Positions 16,361 to 25,232 of a DNA stretch of 64,000 nt are shown here, piece by piece. A program made the translations under genes and the position numbers. The notes below the pieces were generated by a model. That model worked only from the letters and a program-made list of their open reading frames with translations, had not been told where the DNA came from and made no database searches. Each line of letters opens with the position of its first letter. The stretch's first letter is position 1. This DNA comes from Pseudomonas floridensis. GTDB taxonomy: Bacteria > Pseudomonadota > Gammaproteobacteria > Pseudomonadales > Pseudomonadaceae. Location of the stretch: positions 1-64,000 of the forward strand of contig NZ_MUIO01000021.1 in the NCBI RefSeq assembly GCF_002087235.1. The letters are read 5' to 3'.

Positions 16361-17356
16361 ATGCTCATGCAAAGCTATGATCTTGAGTTTCACGATTACG
16401 CTCAGCTATTTCCGCTAATCATCGGAGATGACTACGAAGCCCTGCTTGAGGATATTGATGTCAACGGACAGCGTGCCTCGATCGTTCTCTATGAAGGAAA
16501 GATCCTTGACGGTCGTAACCGATATCGCGTTTGCAAGGATCTGCTGATCGAGCCCCGGATAGAGGAATACACAGGGGATGATGCTCTGGGGTATGTCCTC
16601 TCTCTGAACCTCTATCGACGGCAGCTCACAGTGGCTCAACGGGCATTGATCGCTGCCGAGCTGTCCTCATTGCGTGGGAGCAGCGCTATCACGGTCGACC
16701 TGGAGAAGGCAGGCGGGCAGGAGCTTGAAGCGGCGAAGATGGCAATTGAGGAGGCAGCCAAAGTCCTGGGTATAAGTCCTCGCTCTGTGTCTTCTGCATG
16801 CAAGGTTGTCCGAGACGGCACCCCGGAGCTGCTGGATGCTGTCAAGGCCGGCGAAGTAAGCGTATCCGCGGCGGAACAGGTTGCTAAGCTGGATAAAAAA
16901 GCACAGCAAGAATTGTGCAGCCGCGGACCTAAGGCAATTCGAAAGGTCGCGAAGGACATGAGGGAGGAGGGCAGATCGAAACCTGCCAAGACCGATAAGC
17001 CACTTCCACCCTCAGATAAAAAAGATCTCCTGCCTCCGCCGGTACCGCTTGACGATGATGAAAGTGAAGATGGCGTATCAACACCTGATGCGCCAGCAAA
17101 TCAAATAGCTGCGATTGAGCAAGAATCGGATGTTTTCTATACCTCTGAAAGAAAGCCCGCGGCTCAGCTCCTGTTCGAAATGGCTGATGCTGGAATGCAA
17201 TTTGGCCGAGAAGCCGAGGGCGTGGCCGACGACATCATGAATGAGGTTGAGGAGGGCCTGGATCTTCAGTTCCTTGCATTTGTTGTGGACGTAGCCAAGA
17301 GGATAGAAGGTCGGGTGAAGGCGAAAATGCAGGCAAAATATGCTGATGAGACGTGA
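16361..17356 (+). CDS. ParB N-terminal-domain (ParB/sulfiredoxin-like) protein
   Basis: 331 residues from ATG 16361. The N-terminal domain has the ParB/Srx pattern (IDVNGQRASIVLYEGKILDG, then RNRYRVCKDL), followed by an HTH-like block (AIEEAAKVLGISPRSVSSA) and a second helical part (LLDAVKAGEVSVSAAEQVAKL). A proline- and acid-rich linker precedes a helical tail. It is a second ParB-like DNA-binding protein, not paired with a ParA, so a plasmid regulator is more likely than a segregation factor. Confidence 0.8.
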   Translation: MLMQSYDLEFHDYAQLFPLIIGDDYEALLEDIDVNGQRASIVLYEGKILDGRNRYRVCKDLLIEPRIEEYTGDDALGYVLSLNLYRRQLTVAQRALIAAELSSLRGSSAITVDLEKAGGQELEAAKMAIEEAAKVLGISPRSVSSACKVVRDGTPELLDAVKAGEVSVSAAEQVAKLDKKAQQELCSRGPKAIRKVAKDMREEGRSKPAKTDKPLPPSDKKDLLPPPVPLDDDESEDGVSTPDAPANQIAAIEQESDVFYTSERKPAAQLLFEMADAGMQFGREAEGVADDIMNEVEEGLDLQFLAFVVDVAKRIEGRVKAKMQAKYADET

Positions 17357-17420
17357 GGGTTGGGATTTTCTGGAAGGGTGATTTCATAGGTAAAAGCCCG
17401 AACAGAAAGGAGTACCCCGC

Positions 17421-18047
17421 ATGCAAACACCTCAGAACGACACAGTAATGGATTTTGGCCCGAACCTCTTTACCGGCGAGGATGGGGATGGGGGTGCGGT
17501 TGCAGCTGCAACTGATGGTGCAGATGCTACGAACGAGGCCCAGGAGCGTGCCGGGATTGAGTCTCATCAGCTCACTGAAGGTTCTGTCAAAGAGAAGACA
17601 GCTGAAGCCGGCGGCCAGGCCGGTAGCAGCGCTCCCTCAAACAGCAATGTTGCATCTGGATTGAATACTGAACAGGCAGCCACTCAGCCCACGGCTGGGA
17701 AGTCCGAAGTAGGCACCAAAGCCTTGTCTAGTGTGAAAGCAGCCGTGAAGGTCTTTGAAAGCATAAATGGCTTCGACGAGCAAAGCGCGACACAGCGTAC
17801 TGTTGTTCGTGAATTGATGTTAAAGCAGTCCGAAGCTATGGAACTCAAGCTCCAGGGCAATAAACCTCTCGAGGGTGAAGACTTTGACGCCATTGCTAAG
17901 CAGCTCCGGCGCGAGAACAACCGCCTCGACACCCTGCTTGAAGGAAAGGAGTCACTATTCGGCAAGGCTCGGAAAGCAGCCGAAATTGCGATCGAAAACA
18001 TGCAGGGCGTAATTGCCGAAATCAACCGTTTGGAGGAGGAGGCCTAG
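17421..18047 (+). CDS. Hypothetical coiled-coil protein
   Basis: 208 residues. The first 95 are low-complexity and rich in A, G, T and E; the last 100 are helical with heptad-like repeats (RRENNRLDTLLEGKESLFG, IENMQGVIAEINRLEEE). No family recognised. SD AAAGGAG; TTGGGATTTTC at 17360-17370, a variant of the shared motif, lies 51 bp upstream of the start. Confidence 0.6.
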   Translation: MQTPQNDTVMDFGPNLFTGEDGDGGAVAAATDGADATNEAQERAGIESHQLTEGSVKEKTAEAGGQAGSSAPSNSNVASGLNTEQAATQPTAGKSEVGTKALSSVKAAVKVFESINGFDEQSATQRTVVRELMLKQSEAMELKLQGNKPLEGEDFDAIAKQLRRENNRLDTLLEGKESLFGKARKAAEIAIENMQGVIAEINRLEEEA

Positions 18048-18061
18048 CCCTCCTGGATGCT

Positions 18062-18163
18062 ATGACCAAGAAACTGTTCACCAACCTTCAGTTTTATGCC
18101 TTCTGGCCTTCCGCCGGATTCCTTGCTGGCTATGCATTCTTTGCATCGGCAGGCATGATTTAA
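18062..18163 (+). CDS. Possible 33-residue membrane microprotein
   Basis: ATG 18062 opens 33 codons: a short basic start (MTKKLF) followed by a hydrophobic aromatic helix (FLAGYAFFASAGMI). It begins 14 bp after the coiled-coil gene. SD is weak (CTGGAT). A single membrane helix is predicted; it could be chance. Confidence 0.4.
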   Translation: MTKKLFTNLQFYAFWPSAGFLAGYAFFASAGMI

Positions 18164-18234
18164 CCAGCAGTCCTATCAAGCCTGGCGCGGGCCGCCACGG
18201 CTAAGAGCAATGAAACCCAAACCAAGGAGACAAG

Positions 18235-18594
18235 ATGTCCCTCATCACCGAGTACCGAGCCACAGAGGCAGCCATCAAGGAGCTTCAGGAACGACTGGAG
18301 AAACTGAGCGGGAATGGAGCGCTTTTGAAGGAGATGGAGTTCGAGAAAAAGCTGCGGGCCTTGATGTCTGAGTATGGCAAGAACCTGCGTGACATGATCG
18401 CGATTCTTGACCCGGACTATCGCAAGCAGATTCCCCATCACCCTGGCAAACCTCGTGCACCACGAGCAGTGAAGATCTACCGCAACCCCAACACCGGTGA
18501 CCTGGTTGAGACCAAGGGCGGCAACCACAAGACGCTCAAGGAGTGGAAGCAAGAGCATGGCGCGGATGTAGTGGAGACTTGGCGAACCCAGTGA
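18235..18594 (+). CDS. MvaT/H-NS-family xenogeneic silencer
   Basis: 119 residues. The N-terminal coiled coil (EYRATEAAIKELQERLEKL) and the C-terminal AT-hook-like region (YRNPNTGDLVETKGGNHKTL then WKQEHG) match the MvaT branch of H-NS proteins, known on plasmids such as pCAR1 (Pmr). It binds AT-rich DNA, silences foreign genes and limits fitness cost. SD AGGAGA; a terminator follows. Confidence 0.9.
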   Translation: MSLITEYRATEAAIKELQERLEKLSGNGALLKEMEFEKKLRALMSEYGKNLRDMIAILDPDYRKQIPHHPGKPRAPRAVKIYRNPNTGDLVETKGGNHKTLKEWKQEHGADVVETWRTQ

Positions 18595-18624
18595 GTTGGC
18601 GCTTCCGCTGATCTCCAAAAAAAC

Positions 18625-18649
18625 AAGGCCGGTGATCCCGGCCTTTTTT
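18625..18649 (+). terminator. Rho-independent terminator
   Basis: AAGGCCGGtgatCCCGGCCTTTTTT, 31 bp after the MvaT-like gene. Confidence 0.85.
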
Positions 18650-18737
18650 GTCAGTTTGGTTGCCCGCCAGGAGCTTGGGTTTTTTCAATTGAGTGGGAAC
18701 TTGAAATGGAGGTAAATAACTATCAACGGAGGACTAA

Positions 18738-19223
18738 ATGGATAACACTGAAAACGCCGATGAACGCCTGTTGACCACGGTTATGGATGAAGTGCAAACA
18801 GACTTCAGCATGGCAAGCATTGCAGTTGAGAAGATCCGTCAGGGAGCTGAAAGCATTGCCGCCGGCGTGCATGGTCGAAACCATGTAAAGGCGTCATTCG
18901 AGCATCATGACGGTACGCCTATGTCGCCTGAAGAGGCCTTGGCTCATCAATGTGTTCATGCGGCAAGCATCGGAAAAGCCCTCGGCCGGGAATTTCTACT
19001 CAAGGCACCAGCTCCCCTCCTGGAGCAATTTACCACCGTGGCCGGAAACCGTAACGTTCCGGATAGTGGGGCAATGATCGCAGGCCTGCTGCATGGGTTC
19101 ATGATTGCATTCGCAACAAGGGAAACGGAGGAGCGTGCTCTGAAAGCGATGCTGGAGGTGGCCCGGATCTGCGACGAGGCCAACAATATTCGAGGCACCA
19201 ATTTCGGCCAAGCCAGCGAATAA
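18738..19223 (+). CDS. Hypothetical protein
   Basis: 161 residues, soluble, mostly helical, unknown family. It has SD GGAGG and a CTTGGGTTT motif 64-56 bp upstream (18674-18682). It converges on the integrase gene, with a GC hairpin GGGCGCTC/GAGCGCCC at about 19238-19260 between the two stops. Confidence 0.6.
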   Translation: MDNTENADERLLTTVMDEVQTDFSMASIAVEKIRQGAESIAAGVHGRNHVKASFEHHDGTPMSPEEALAHQCVHAASIGKALGREFLLKAPAPLLEQFTTVAGNRNVPDSGAMIAGLLHGFMIAFATRETEERALKAMLEVARICDEANNIRGTNFGQASE

Positions 19224-19272
19224 ATTGCATGTTACTCGGGCGCTCCTAACAGAGCGCCCATCCTCTGTGTCA

Positions 19273-20532
19273 TCAGGCAGCGGGCAGACCCTTGGCCAGG
19301 TCTGTTCCAGCATCGGGGGATAGTCCCGACACCAGGTCCGATACTTTACCCCTCACCTGGGGACCATTGGCCGCAAGAAAGTCCCCCCAATCCTTCATCA
19401 GGGCGCGACGCTTATCCAGCAAGTCGCCTCGGTTGTAAGCCGCTTCAACCTTACTGCTGAGGGTATGCGCGAGAGCCATTTCGCAAACCTCACGCTGGTG
19501 ATCGGTTTCTTCCGCGGCCCACGTCCGAAAGGTAGATCTGAAACCATGCGGTACGACGCCATCGACCTGGAGCTGATCGAGCACCCTTGCCATGGCATTG
19601 CCGGGAATAGGGCCTGTTCGCCAGGAGTTGAGAAATATCCAACTGTCATGCTTTCCGATCTGCTGCCGTAGCACCTCGAGCATTTGCTCTGTAAGGGGTA
19701 CCCGGTGAGCCTTGCCCGCTTTCATGCGTTCTGCTGGGATGTACCAGATTTTTTCCTCCCAATCTATTTCCGGCCATTGGGCCCCGCTCACCTCTTGGTT
19801 ACGGGTCGCAGTCAGAATTGCGAATTCAACAGCGCGAGCTGCTGCCCCATCCAGGGAATCGAGCCTGGCCAACAGCTCGGCCGTGCGTGTAGGCGTCGGA
19901 GACGGGAAGGGGACTACCGTATGTGATTGCTTGGGCAAGAGCTTGTCGAGATGACCACGCCACCGTGCGGGGTTTTCACCTTGCCGAAGCTTCAGTGCCT
20001 TGGCTGCATCGAGCACGAGCTCTATGCGATTCCGGACACGGTTCGCCGTGACGGGGATCTTGCTCCAGATCGGCGTCAGCACATCCAGGATATCGTCCGT
20101 GTCGACCTCAGCTATCCGAAATCCGCCTATGACAGGGTAGACATGCTTCGTGAGGGAATTCTGCCATTGCTGGTGGTGTTTCTTGGACCAACTCGACGAA
20201 TGCGTGCGTATGTACCTTTCTGCCGACGCCCGAAATGTGTGGCTCGTTGTGGCTCGAGACGCTTTGGCAGCTTTGGCTTTCACGCGCTCAGCGACTGGAT
20301 CGACGCCACGGGCGATATCGAGTCGGTACTTGTCAGCCTCCAGTCGTGCGTCTCTGAGGCTCAAGGCTGGGAATGTCCCCAGGGCAAGATCGTGCCGTTG
20401 TTTCGCCAGCATATAGCGAAAGACCCAGCTTTTCCTCAGGGTAGCTGATACACGAAGAATCAACCCTCGGCCGTCCTGGTAGGAGCCGGGCTGGTCGACA
20501 TCCTTGACGAACTTAGGGGTTAGTTTGCTCAT
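19273..20532 (-). CDS. Tyrosine recombinase/integrase (P4-type)
   Basis: 419 residues. N-terminal DUF4102-like arm-binding part (LILRVSATLRKSWVFRY, GTFPALSLRDAR), SAM-like core-binding domain, then the catalytic domain: Arg in LTATRNQEVSGAQW, HGFR in VPHGFRSTFRTWA and the region before the tyrosine in ALAHTLSSKVEAAYNRGD. This is the phage/genomic-island integrase type. Its start overlaps the stop of the upstream gene at 20529. No tRNA or att repeat is recognised nearby, so its substrate is unknown. Confidence 0.9.
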   Translation of the reverse strand: MSKLTPKFVKDVDQPGSYQDGRGLILRVSATLRKSWVFRYMLAKQRHDLALGTFPALSLRDARLEADKYRLDIARGVDPVAERVKAKAAKASRATTSHTFRASAERYIRTHSSSWSKKHHQQWQNSLTKHVYPVIGGFRIAEVDTDDILDVLTPIWSKIPVTANRVRNRIELVLDAAKALKLRQGENPARWRGHLDKLLPKQSHTVVPFPSPTPTRTAELLARLDSLDGAAARAVEFAILTATRNQEVSGAQWPEIDWEEKIWYIPAERMKAGKAHRVPLTEQMLEVLRQQIGKHDSWIFLNSWRTGPIPGNAMARVLDQLQVDGVVPHGFRSTFRTWAAEETDHQREVCEMALAHTLSSKVEAAYNRGDLLDKRRALMKDWGDFLAANGPQVRGKVSDLVSGLSPDAGTDLAKGLPAA

Positions 20533-21095
20533 GAGGTGCCCCCGGTCTCCGGGCCGCTCTTTTCATCTGCCGGCACGTCATCCTGAAAAGCGAGAGAAAT
20601 GTTCTCCGGCCGAATGAGGTCAGGGCACGCAAGCTCGTACCCACCAACTGAAACGAGGTGTAAACCGGAGCGATCGACGGCGAGAACGGAAATCGCTCCA
20701 GGCTCGTCATCGAGCGCTTCACCGAGCCAGTTACTGAGTGCGTCTTCTACTGCCAGCATCGACCCAAAGAAATAGACCATTTCCTTGGCCTCACCGAGTA
20801 GCGTGGAGCGAGGTCCAATCTGCGGCCGTAAACCTTCTCGGAAGATGGAGTCTAGATTATGGGTTGGCGTGACGTGGTAAATCTCACCTGAAATCGGAAC
20901 GTTTTGAGCGTGCTCATTCGAAGCATGGTTTTGCACTACGGTGTTCCTCGCGGCTCGTTTGTTCGCAGGCGCTGATGCTGCAATCGCGCCAGATCTCGCC
21001 GGAATGTAGGAGGATAAGGTATCCCCATACAAAACGGCTACAGGCCTGAGGCTATAAGGGATTCTAGGAAACCCAAATAATACGTCCCACATCAT
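20529..21095 (-). CDS. Hypothetical protein with ART/DarT-like N-motif
   Basis: Up to 188 residues; the start is uncertain. The conserved part begins IYHVTPTHNLDSIFREGLRP and continues IGPRSTLLGEAKEMVYFF, a layout seen in ADP-ribosyltransferase-like and DarT-like folds, but no assignment is made. A GTG at 20936 has a better SD (GAGGAA) and keeps the whole conserved domain. The CTTGGGTTT-like motif at 21069-21077 falls inside the long form, again favouring the shorter one. It overlaps the integrase by 4 bp. Confidence 0.6.
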   Translation of the reverse strand: MMWDVLFGFPRIPYSLRPVAVLYGDTLSSYIPARSGAIAASAPANKRAARNTVVQNHASNEHAQNVPISGEIYHVTPTHNLDSIFREGLRPQIGPRSTLLGEAKEMVYFFGSMLAVEDALSNWLGEALDDEPGAISVLAVDRSGLHLVSVGGYELACPDLIRPENISLAFQDDVPADEKSGPETGGTS

Positions 21096-21271
21096 AGCCC
21101 ACAGTTACTGCCGAGCAGAAAGCCCCTTCCAGGAAGGAGAGGAGACCTACCGCCGACAGTCGCCGGCGTCGAGTGCGTGAGCAACTGGACCAGGAGAGGT
21201 TTGGGGAGGGGGAGAAGGGGGGATCGACCACCCGGCAGGAGGACTGAATTCTCGGGCTGGTCGTTGCCCGA

Positions 21272-22069
21272 TCAGATTGAGTGGATGGCTTCCGAGCCGC
21301 CAATTTCAACCATGGTCAATAGCCCATCTTCAAAAACGCCACCAGTATCAATGTATCGAACATTCCCTAAATCAATGACGGCAGGAACTTTCGTGTGACC
21401 TACATAGATCCTGTCAATACCTGCAACAGGTATTGTTGTTTGATTTACATGGCGGGATCTACGCCACATAGCCTCCGTTGCGTGGTAGTTCCTATAAGAG
21501 TCGCCTAGCTCACCAGTCAGAGCCTCCTCGAAGCGCGACCAACTTAGGCATGTGCATTCAGCATGAACAATTCCAAACCTTTCGCCGTTGCGACCTTCAA
21601 CCTGAATAGCGACGGGTAGACCATGTAAAGCAAGGCCTATGTACTTCTGCTCTTCGGAGGTAAGGGAATAGAACCATTCTCCACCGTACTTCCGGTGTCC
21701 AGCTGGTTCGGTGTCCAGTCCGCCTTCGACACACCAGTAGTCATGATTCCCCATAACGGGCTTGAACCAAGGCTTTTTTAACCAGTGATCAACCTGGCGT
21801 GACTCTGCCCCTCTATCAACCAAGTCACCTACCGAAAATAGTCTGTCCGAATTTTCGTTAAATTCTACCGAAGATAAAAGTTTCGATAGCTTGCTGAATT
21901 CACCATGAATATCACCAACGACGAAATCACGCCCAAAAATATTAGCTCCATACTTGGCGTAGTAACCATTGGCACTCACGCTGGTCGGGTCATGAATTGC
22001 AGAATGATGAGAAGCTTTGGGCATCATAATAGGCTCGCGAAACGCTGGAATACCTGGAGTACAGACCAT
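21272..22069 (-). CDS. Metallophosphoesterase (Ser/Thr phosphatase-like)
   Basis: 265 residues. Metal-binding motifs occur in order: FVVGDIHGEFSKL, SVGDLVDRGAES, VMGNHDYWC and a late YVGHTKVP. This is the PrpA/lambda-phosphatase pattern with two catalytic metals. Cytoplasmic; substrates could be phosphoproteins or dinucleotides. It lies 18 bp from the next upstream gene (GNAT), on the same strand, so they may be co-transcribed. Confidence 0.85.
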   Translation of the reverse strand: MVCTPGIPAFREPIMMPKASHHSAIHDPTSVSANGYYAKYGANIFGRDFVVGDIHGEFSKLSKLLSSVEFNENSDRLFSVGDLVDRGAESRQVDHWLKKPWFKPVMGNHDYWCVEGGLDTEPAGHRKYGGEWFYSLTSEEQKYIGLALHGLPVAIQVEGRNGERFGIVHAECTCLSWSRFEEALTGELGDSYRNYHATEAMWRRSRHVNQTTIPVAGIDRIYVGHTKVPAVIDLGNVRYIDTGGVFEDGLLTMVEIGGSEAIHSI

Positions 22070-22087
22070 TTTCGGAACGGATAGCGC

Positions 22088-22765
22088 CTAGATGGATGCT
22101 GGTTTTTTGCGCTGCTCAACGAAGGATGCAACCTCTTGAGATATGCGCTTTGTTTCAGCGTCATACTCATCGTTGATAGCAACAGCTTGTTCCGGGCCAA
22201 GTTCGCTAATCAAGCGTTGAGCTTCCAGCGAAACGGCACTTTGCTTGTTCAGGTAGTGTGGATCTATGACGTTCATATTGTAGGAACCGCCAATTCGCAT
22301 AGCGACTTGAGCCCCTTGGGCCTCGCACATTACGAATCCGATCTTCTCGTACACCTCAACGAGTTTTGGGAAGCAACTAAGCGCTATATCGGAGAAGCGC
22401 GGTTTAAGGCTTGCAATCATCATTGTCATAACTCCTTGATTGCGGTAATCAGAATCGACGCAGATGTAATTGATCCCGCAAGCAGTTGGGGAGTCGATTG
22501 CGCGGGTCAGGATCATGAATCCTAAAACATTGGATGCGGTGTTCATGGCCATTACAACTTCTGAATTGATCATCAGGCTAATTGCCGGATCTAGTTGAAG
22601 TTGAATGTCAGTCAACATCCACGCACGGATTACGTCGAACATTGGGTGGGCAGCGTTCATTGGTCGGTTGACCAAATCTTGGCTATAGCTCTCAGCCATG
22701 CGCAGAATTTCTTTTTTCTGCGAATCACCAAGTGTTTTAAGATTTTTGATTGTAACAACGTCCAT
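22088..22765 (-). CDS. GNAT-family acetyltransferase
   Basis: 225 residues from ATG 22765 (SD AGGAG). The acetyl-CoA-binding part is NYICVDSDYRNQGVMTMMI, with the closing LVEVYEKIGFVMCE typical of GNAT. The last 60 residues are an extra charged helical tail. Substrate unknown. It precedes the metallophosphoesterase in the same direction. Confidence 0.75.
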   Translation of the reverse strand: MDVVTIKNLKTLGDSQKKEILRMAESYSQDLVNRPMNAAHPMFDVIRAWMLTDIQLQLDPAISLMINSEVVMAMNTASNVLGFMILTRAIDSPTACGINYICVDSDYRNQGVMTMMIASLKPRFSDIALSCFPKLVEVYEKIGFVMCEAQGAQVAMRIGGSYNMNVIDPHYLNKQSAVSLEAQRLISELGPEQAVAINDEYDAETKRISQEVASFVEQRKKPASI

Positions 22766-22790
22766 TACTGCTCCTTTGTGTTCGCTTCGA

Positions 22791-23180
22791 TTACTTGTTT
22801 TCAACAATATGCCACTGACCATCCCAGTTACGGATTTTGCATTTATCAGTCATTCCGCGCCCGGTATGGATGCCTTGCACAACGCCCACTCCAGGCCCTG
22901 TGCTGGCAAAGTTCACCCGGCCACAGTCTTTGAAGGCGACCTGATTCATGAATCCTCCCCTGCTTTGCACCGCGTCCTTCCCCGCTGCCGTGTCGGTAGC
23001 TCGCTGGCCGTTCGTGATGCGAATAGCTTGAATCACCTTCGATCCGTCATCTGCTTTGCTGTAGCGCAGAGTGCGCTCGTACTCGACAGCACCGGTACCG
23101 GCTGCGGCCCCCGAATCTCGCGACGAATCGCAGCCGGCCAGCGAGAGGCCAACAAGGGCGTAGATGAACAATCTGTGCAT
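22791..23180 (-). CDS. Putative lipoprotein
   Basis: 129 residues from ATG 23180 (start MHRLFIYALV). A lipobox LSLAGC ends at Cys17, followed by a Ser/Asp/Ala/Gly-rich linker and a small polar domain with two more cysteines (DCGRVNF, DKCKIRNWDG). It would be a membrane-anchored periplasmic protein of unknown role. Confidence 0.7.
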   Translation of the reverse strand: MHRLFIYALVGLSLAGCDSSRDSGAAAGTGAVEYERTLRYSKADDGSKVIQAIRITNGQRATDTAAGKDAVQSRGGFMNQVAFKDCGRVNFASTGPGVGVVQGIHTGRGMTDKCKIRNWDGQWHIVENK

Positions 23181-23327
23181 AGATGAAGTTCCTGTGATGT
23201 TTGTCGAATAAGCATGCCAGCGCGGTAGAAAATGCCAACTCAAGTCGGTGCATTTACTGCCTTGGGCGGGAGCAGGGCGCTGTATCTTCCGCCGGTGTGT
23301 CGGAGATATTTCCGCCAGCAATCCTCA

Positions 23328-24176
23328 TCAGAACAGTGCGATTTGTTGGCCACTGGTTGCGGGGGGCGCAGTGAGAGCGGCCAAGTCCCGGAGCAATACG
23401 GGCGTAGTATTTTCATCTGGAGGATTGGTGATCTCACTGGCCATGGCTTGGTGGCGGGTTAGCCTGGCGCTCCATAGACCCATAACGTGTGCCGGCGTGT
23501 ACCACAGTTCCCGCTCTTCCAGCGCCAGCGTGTTACCGAGGATCAGAATTGCGGGAATGTGCAGAAGGCTGAGCTGGAGGTAGGTCATATGAACTGCGCG
23601 GGTGTCGACATCCTGCGCAGTCACATGGAGGCAGCGCTGGTAGTTGAAGCCTTTGTCTCCCAACGCTTCGGCGATCGCGATCACCATAGCTCCCGCACCG
23701 CATGCTGGTTCGTTGATTGTTATAAAGCCTCGCTCATCTATTCGCTTGCTCAGATCTGCACCATCCCCAAAGAGTTGTGAGGCCATGAGCTTGCAGACTG
23801 GGTAAGGGGTGAAAAACTGCCCTCTTGAGCTATTCCCCAGCTCCAGCTCGCCGAATACCTGGCCAAGCACATCGTCAGGCCCATACTCCATTGCCATGGT
23901 GAGTTCGGCGAGCATCTGGGGAAACCGATGCACCTCGCTCGGCTCATACTTCTTAATGACGCTCATGTAGCGTTTTTCACGCTCATTACGCTGGGCCAGG
24001 TCCACGCTGTTGCTCATCGCTAGCGCGCCCATTTCGCAGAAGTCCGCAAACACATCCCACAAGTGATGGCGATGGCTGTTTGCGTTGAGCAGGCGAATAA
24101 GGTTTTTGCGGTGTTCTGCCGGGCTCGCGGATTCGGTCTTTGCGTGTGCGATTTTTGATTTGGCCATGGTGCTCAT
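23328..24176 (-). CDS. N-6 DNA methylase-like protein lacking NPPY
   Basis: 282 residues. The type I-like methylase layout is present: GQFFTPYPVCKLM, SAM-binding motif I in INEPACGAGAM, and AQDVDTRAVHMTYLQL. The catalytic motif NPPY/F is not found; the corresponding position continues as ILGNTLALEERELWYTP. A similar plasmid-borne family is known to me, with unclear activity. CTTGGGTTC (minus, 24224-24231) lies 48 bp upstream, with TAGGTT 16 bp further on. Confidence 0.78.
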   Translation of the reverse strand: MSTMAKSKIAHAKTESASPAEHRKNLIRLLNANSHRHHLWDVFADFCEMGALAMSNSVDLAQRNEREKRYMSVIKKYEPSEVHRFPQMLAELTMAMEYGPDDVLGQVFGELELGNSSRGQFFTPYPVCKLMASQLFGDGADLSKRIDERGFITINEPACGAGAMVIAIAEALGDKGFNYQRCLHVTAQDVDTRAVHMTYLQLSLLHIPAILILGNTLALEERELWYTPAHVMGLWSARLTRHQAMASEITNPPDENTTPVLLRDLAALTAPPATSGQQIALF

Positions 24177-24234
24177 CAGATGCTATCGGGAAGGTTGCAA
24201 CGAACCTAACCCGTAGCGATGAGAACCCAAGAAG

Positions 24235-24585
24235 TCAGTCGATCACGTCTTCTCTCACTGAATCCCAGTCGCTGGGGGCCGCATCGCCAGTGGCGAAGGC
24301 AAATCGCATGCCCACGGTCGGCCTGCCTTTCTTCAAGAGATATGCCGCAGCTCCAGCGCACATCGACTCGTGCCCCGAAGGTTCATAGTTCCCCTCATCG
24401 TCCCAGTTGCCACCCCGTTTTGAATGCACGGTCTTGTGGCACTGGAAACTCAAGTGATCATCCTCGATCAGGGTAGAAATAATCCCCTCCAAGCGCCCGC
24501 GGCTTAACGGAATGGCTCCCTCCTTCAGGAAAGGGCAATTCGCACAGGGTTTTTTCAGTCGGAAATGCTGCTTGATCGGATTCAC
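24235..24585 (-). CDS. Hypothetical cysteine protein (DUF6283-like)
   Basis: 116 residues. KKPCANCPFLKEGAIPL near the start, FQCHKTVHS in the middle and HESMCAGAAAYLL later suggest four metal- or redox-active cysteines. I recognise this layout from DUF6283-type proteins of phages and plasmids. The ASCH gene ends 12 bp upstream. Confidence 0.6.
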   Translation of the reverse strand: MNPIKQHFRLKKPCANCPFLKEGAIPLSRGRLEGIISTLIEDDHLSFQCHKTVHSKRGGNWDDEGNYEPSGHESMCAGAAAYLLKKGRPTVGMRFAFATGDAAPSDWDSVREDVID

Positions 24586-24597
24586 TGAACCGCTTCC

Positions 24598-24873
24598 TTA
24601 GCGCGAAACATCAATGGCGAAAACCTCGACTGGATCTGCACCGAAGTGTGGATGAATGATTGTCGCCAAGCGATAGCCCTTCCAGGGCAGCACATGTCTT
24701 CGTGCATCGTCTCCGCGCTTCGGATAGCCCCGTGTCAGCTCTATCTGGTCGAAGCTCTGTCCTTCCAAACGCCGTCGCCAATAGGGCGTGGCAGCCCGGA
24801 ATTCTTCCGGCTTGAGCCCGGCCTTGATCGCGTCGAAATACTCGCCTTTGAGCGGCAGTACCAGGGTACGCAT
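24598..24873 (-). CDS. ASCH-domain protein
   Basis: 91 residues. The start MRTLVLPLKGEYFDAIKAGL and the following EEFRAATPYWRRRL match ASCH domains, a PUA-like RNA-binding fold. Motif AACCCAAG (24940-24947) lies 67 bp before the start. It forms a two-gene unit with the DUF6283-like protein. Confidence 0.7.
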   Translation of the reverse strand: MRTLVLPLKGEYFDAIKAGLKPEEFRAATPYWRRRLEGQSFDQIELTRGYPKRGDDARRHVLPWKGYRLATIIHPHFGADPVEVFAIDVSR

Positions 24874-25232
24874 GGATAGGGTTCCTTTTCAGAGCGGTCG
24901 AGTGCAATCTAGGCTCCGATTACCCCATTTGCCAGGCACAACCCAAGCGCATAGCAGGTGGGATGGAATGCTGGTGGCTACCTGATAAGCGTAGGATGTG
25001 CGGTTGGAGAAAGCCGATGCTGCCTGGTTGGGATGTGACGCCCAGCGGCAACCTCTGAAGGAAGGGGAGTAGAGAAGGGGAGAGGGTATCTCAGAAAGGC
25101 AAAAGCCCGGTGATTAACCGGGCTTTGCAGGTCCCTCTAGGGGGATAAAACTCAAGTGCCTCAAGGGCTACGTGGCAAATAATAGGGACAGCTGACACTT
25201 ATGTCAACTATTCAGTAAGCATTTGACCTAGG
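24874..25232. other. Intergenic region with bidirectional terminator
   Basis: No gene seen in these 359 bp. It contains the promoter motif of the ASCH gene (24940-24947) and a GC hairpin at 25102-25126. The remainder is purine-rich (GGAAGGGGAGTAGAG repeats around 25060-25085). Confidence 0.6.
25102..25126. terminator. Bidirectional terminator
   Basis: AAAGCCCGGtgattaaCCGGGCTTT; A-run on the left and T-run on the right are short. It lies downstream of the toxin-like gene read leftward. Confidence 0.65.
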
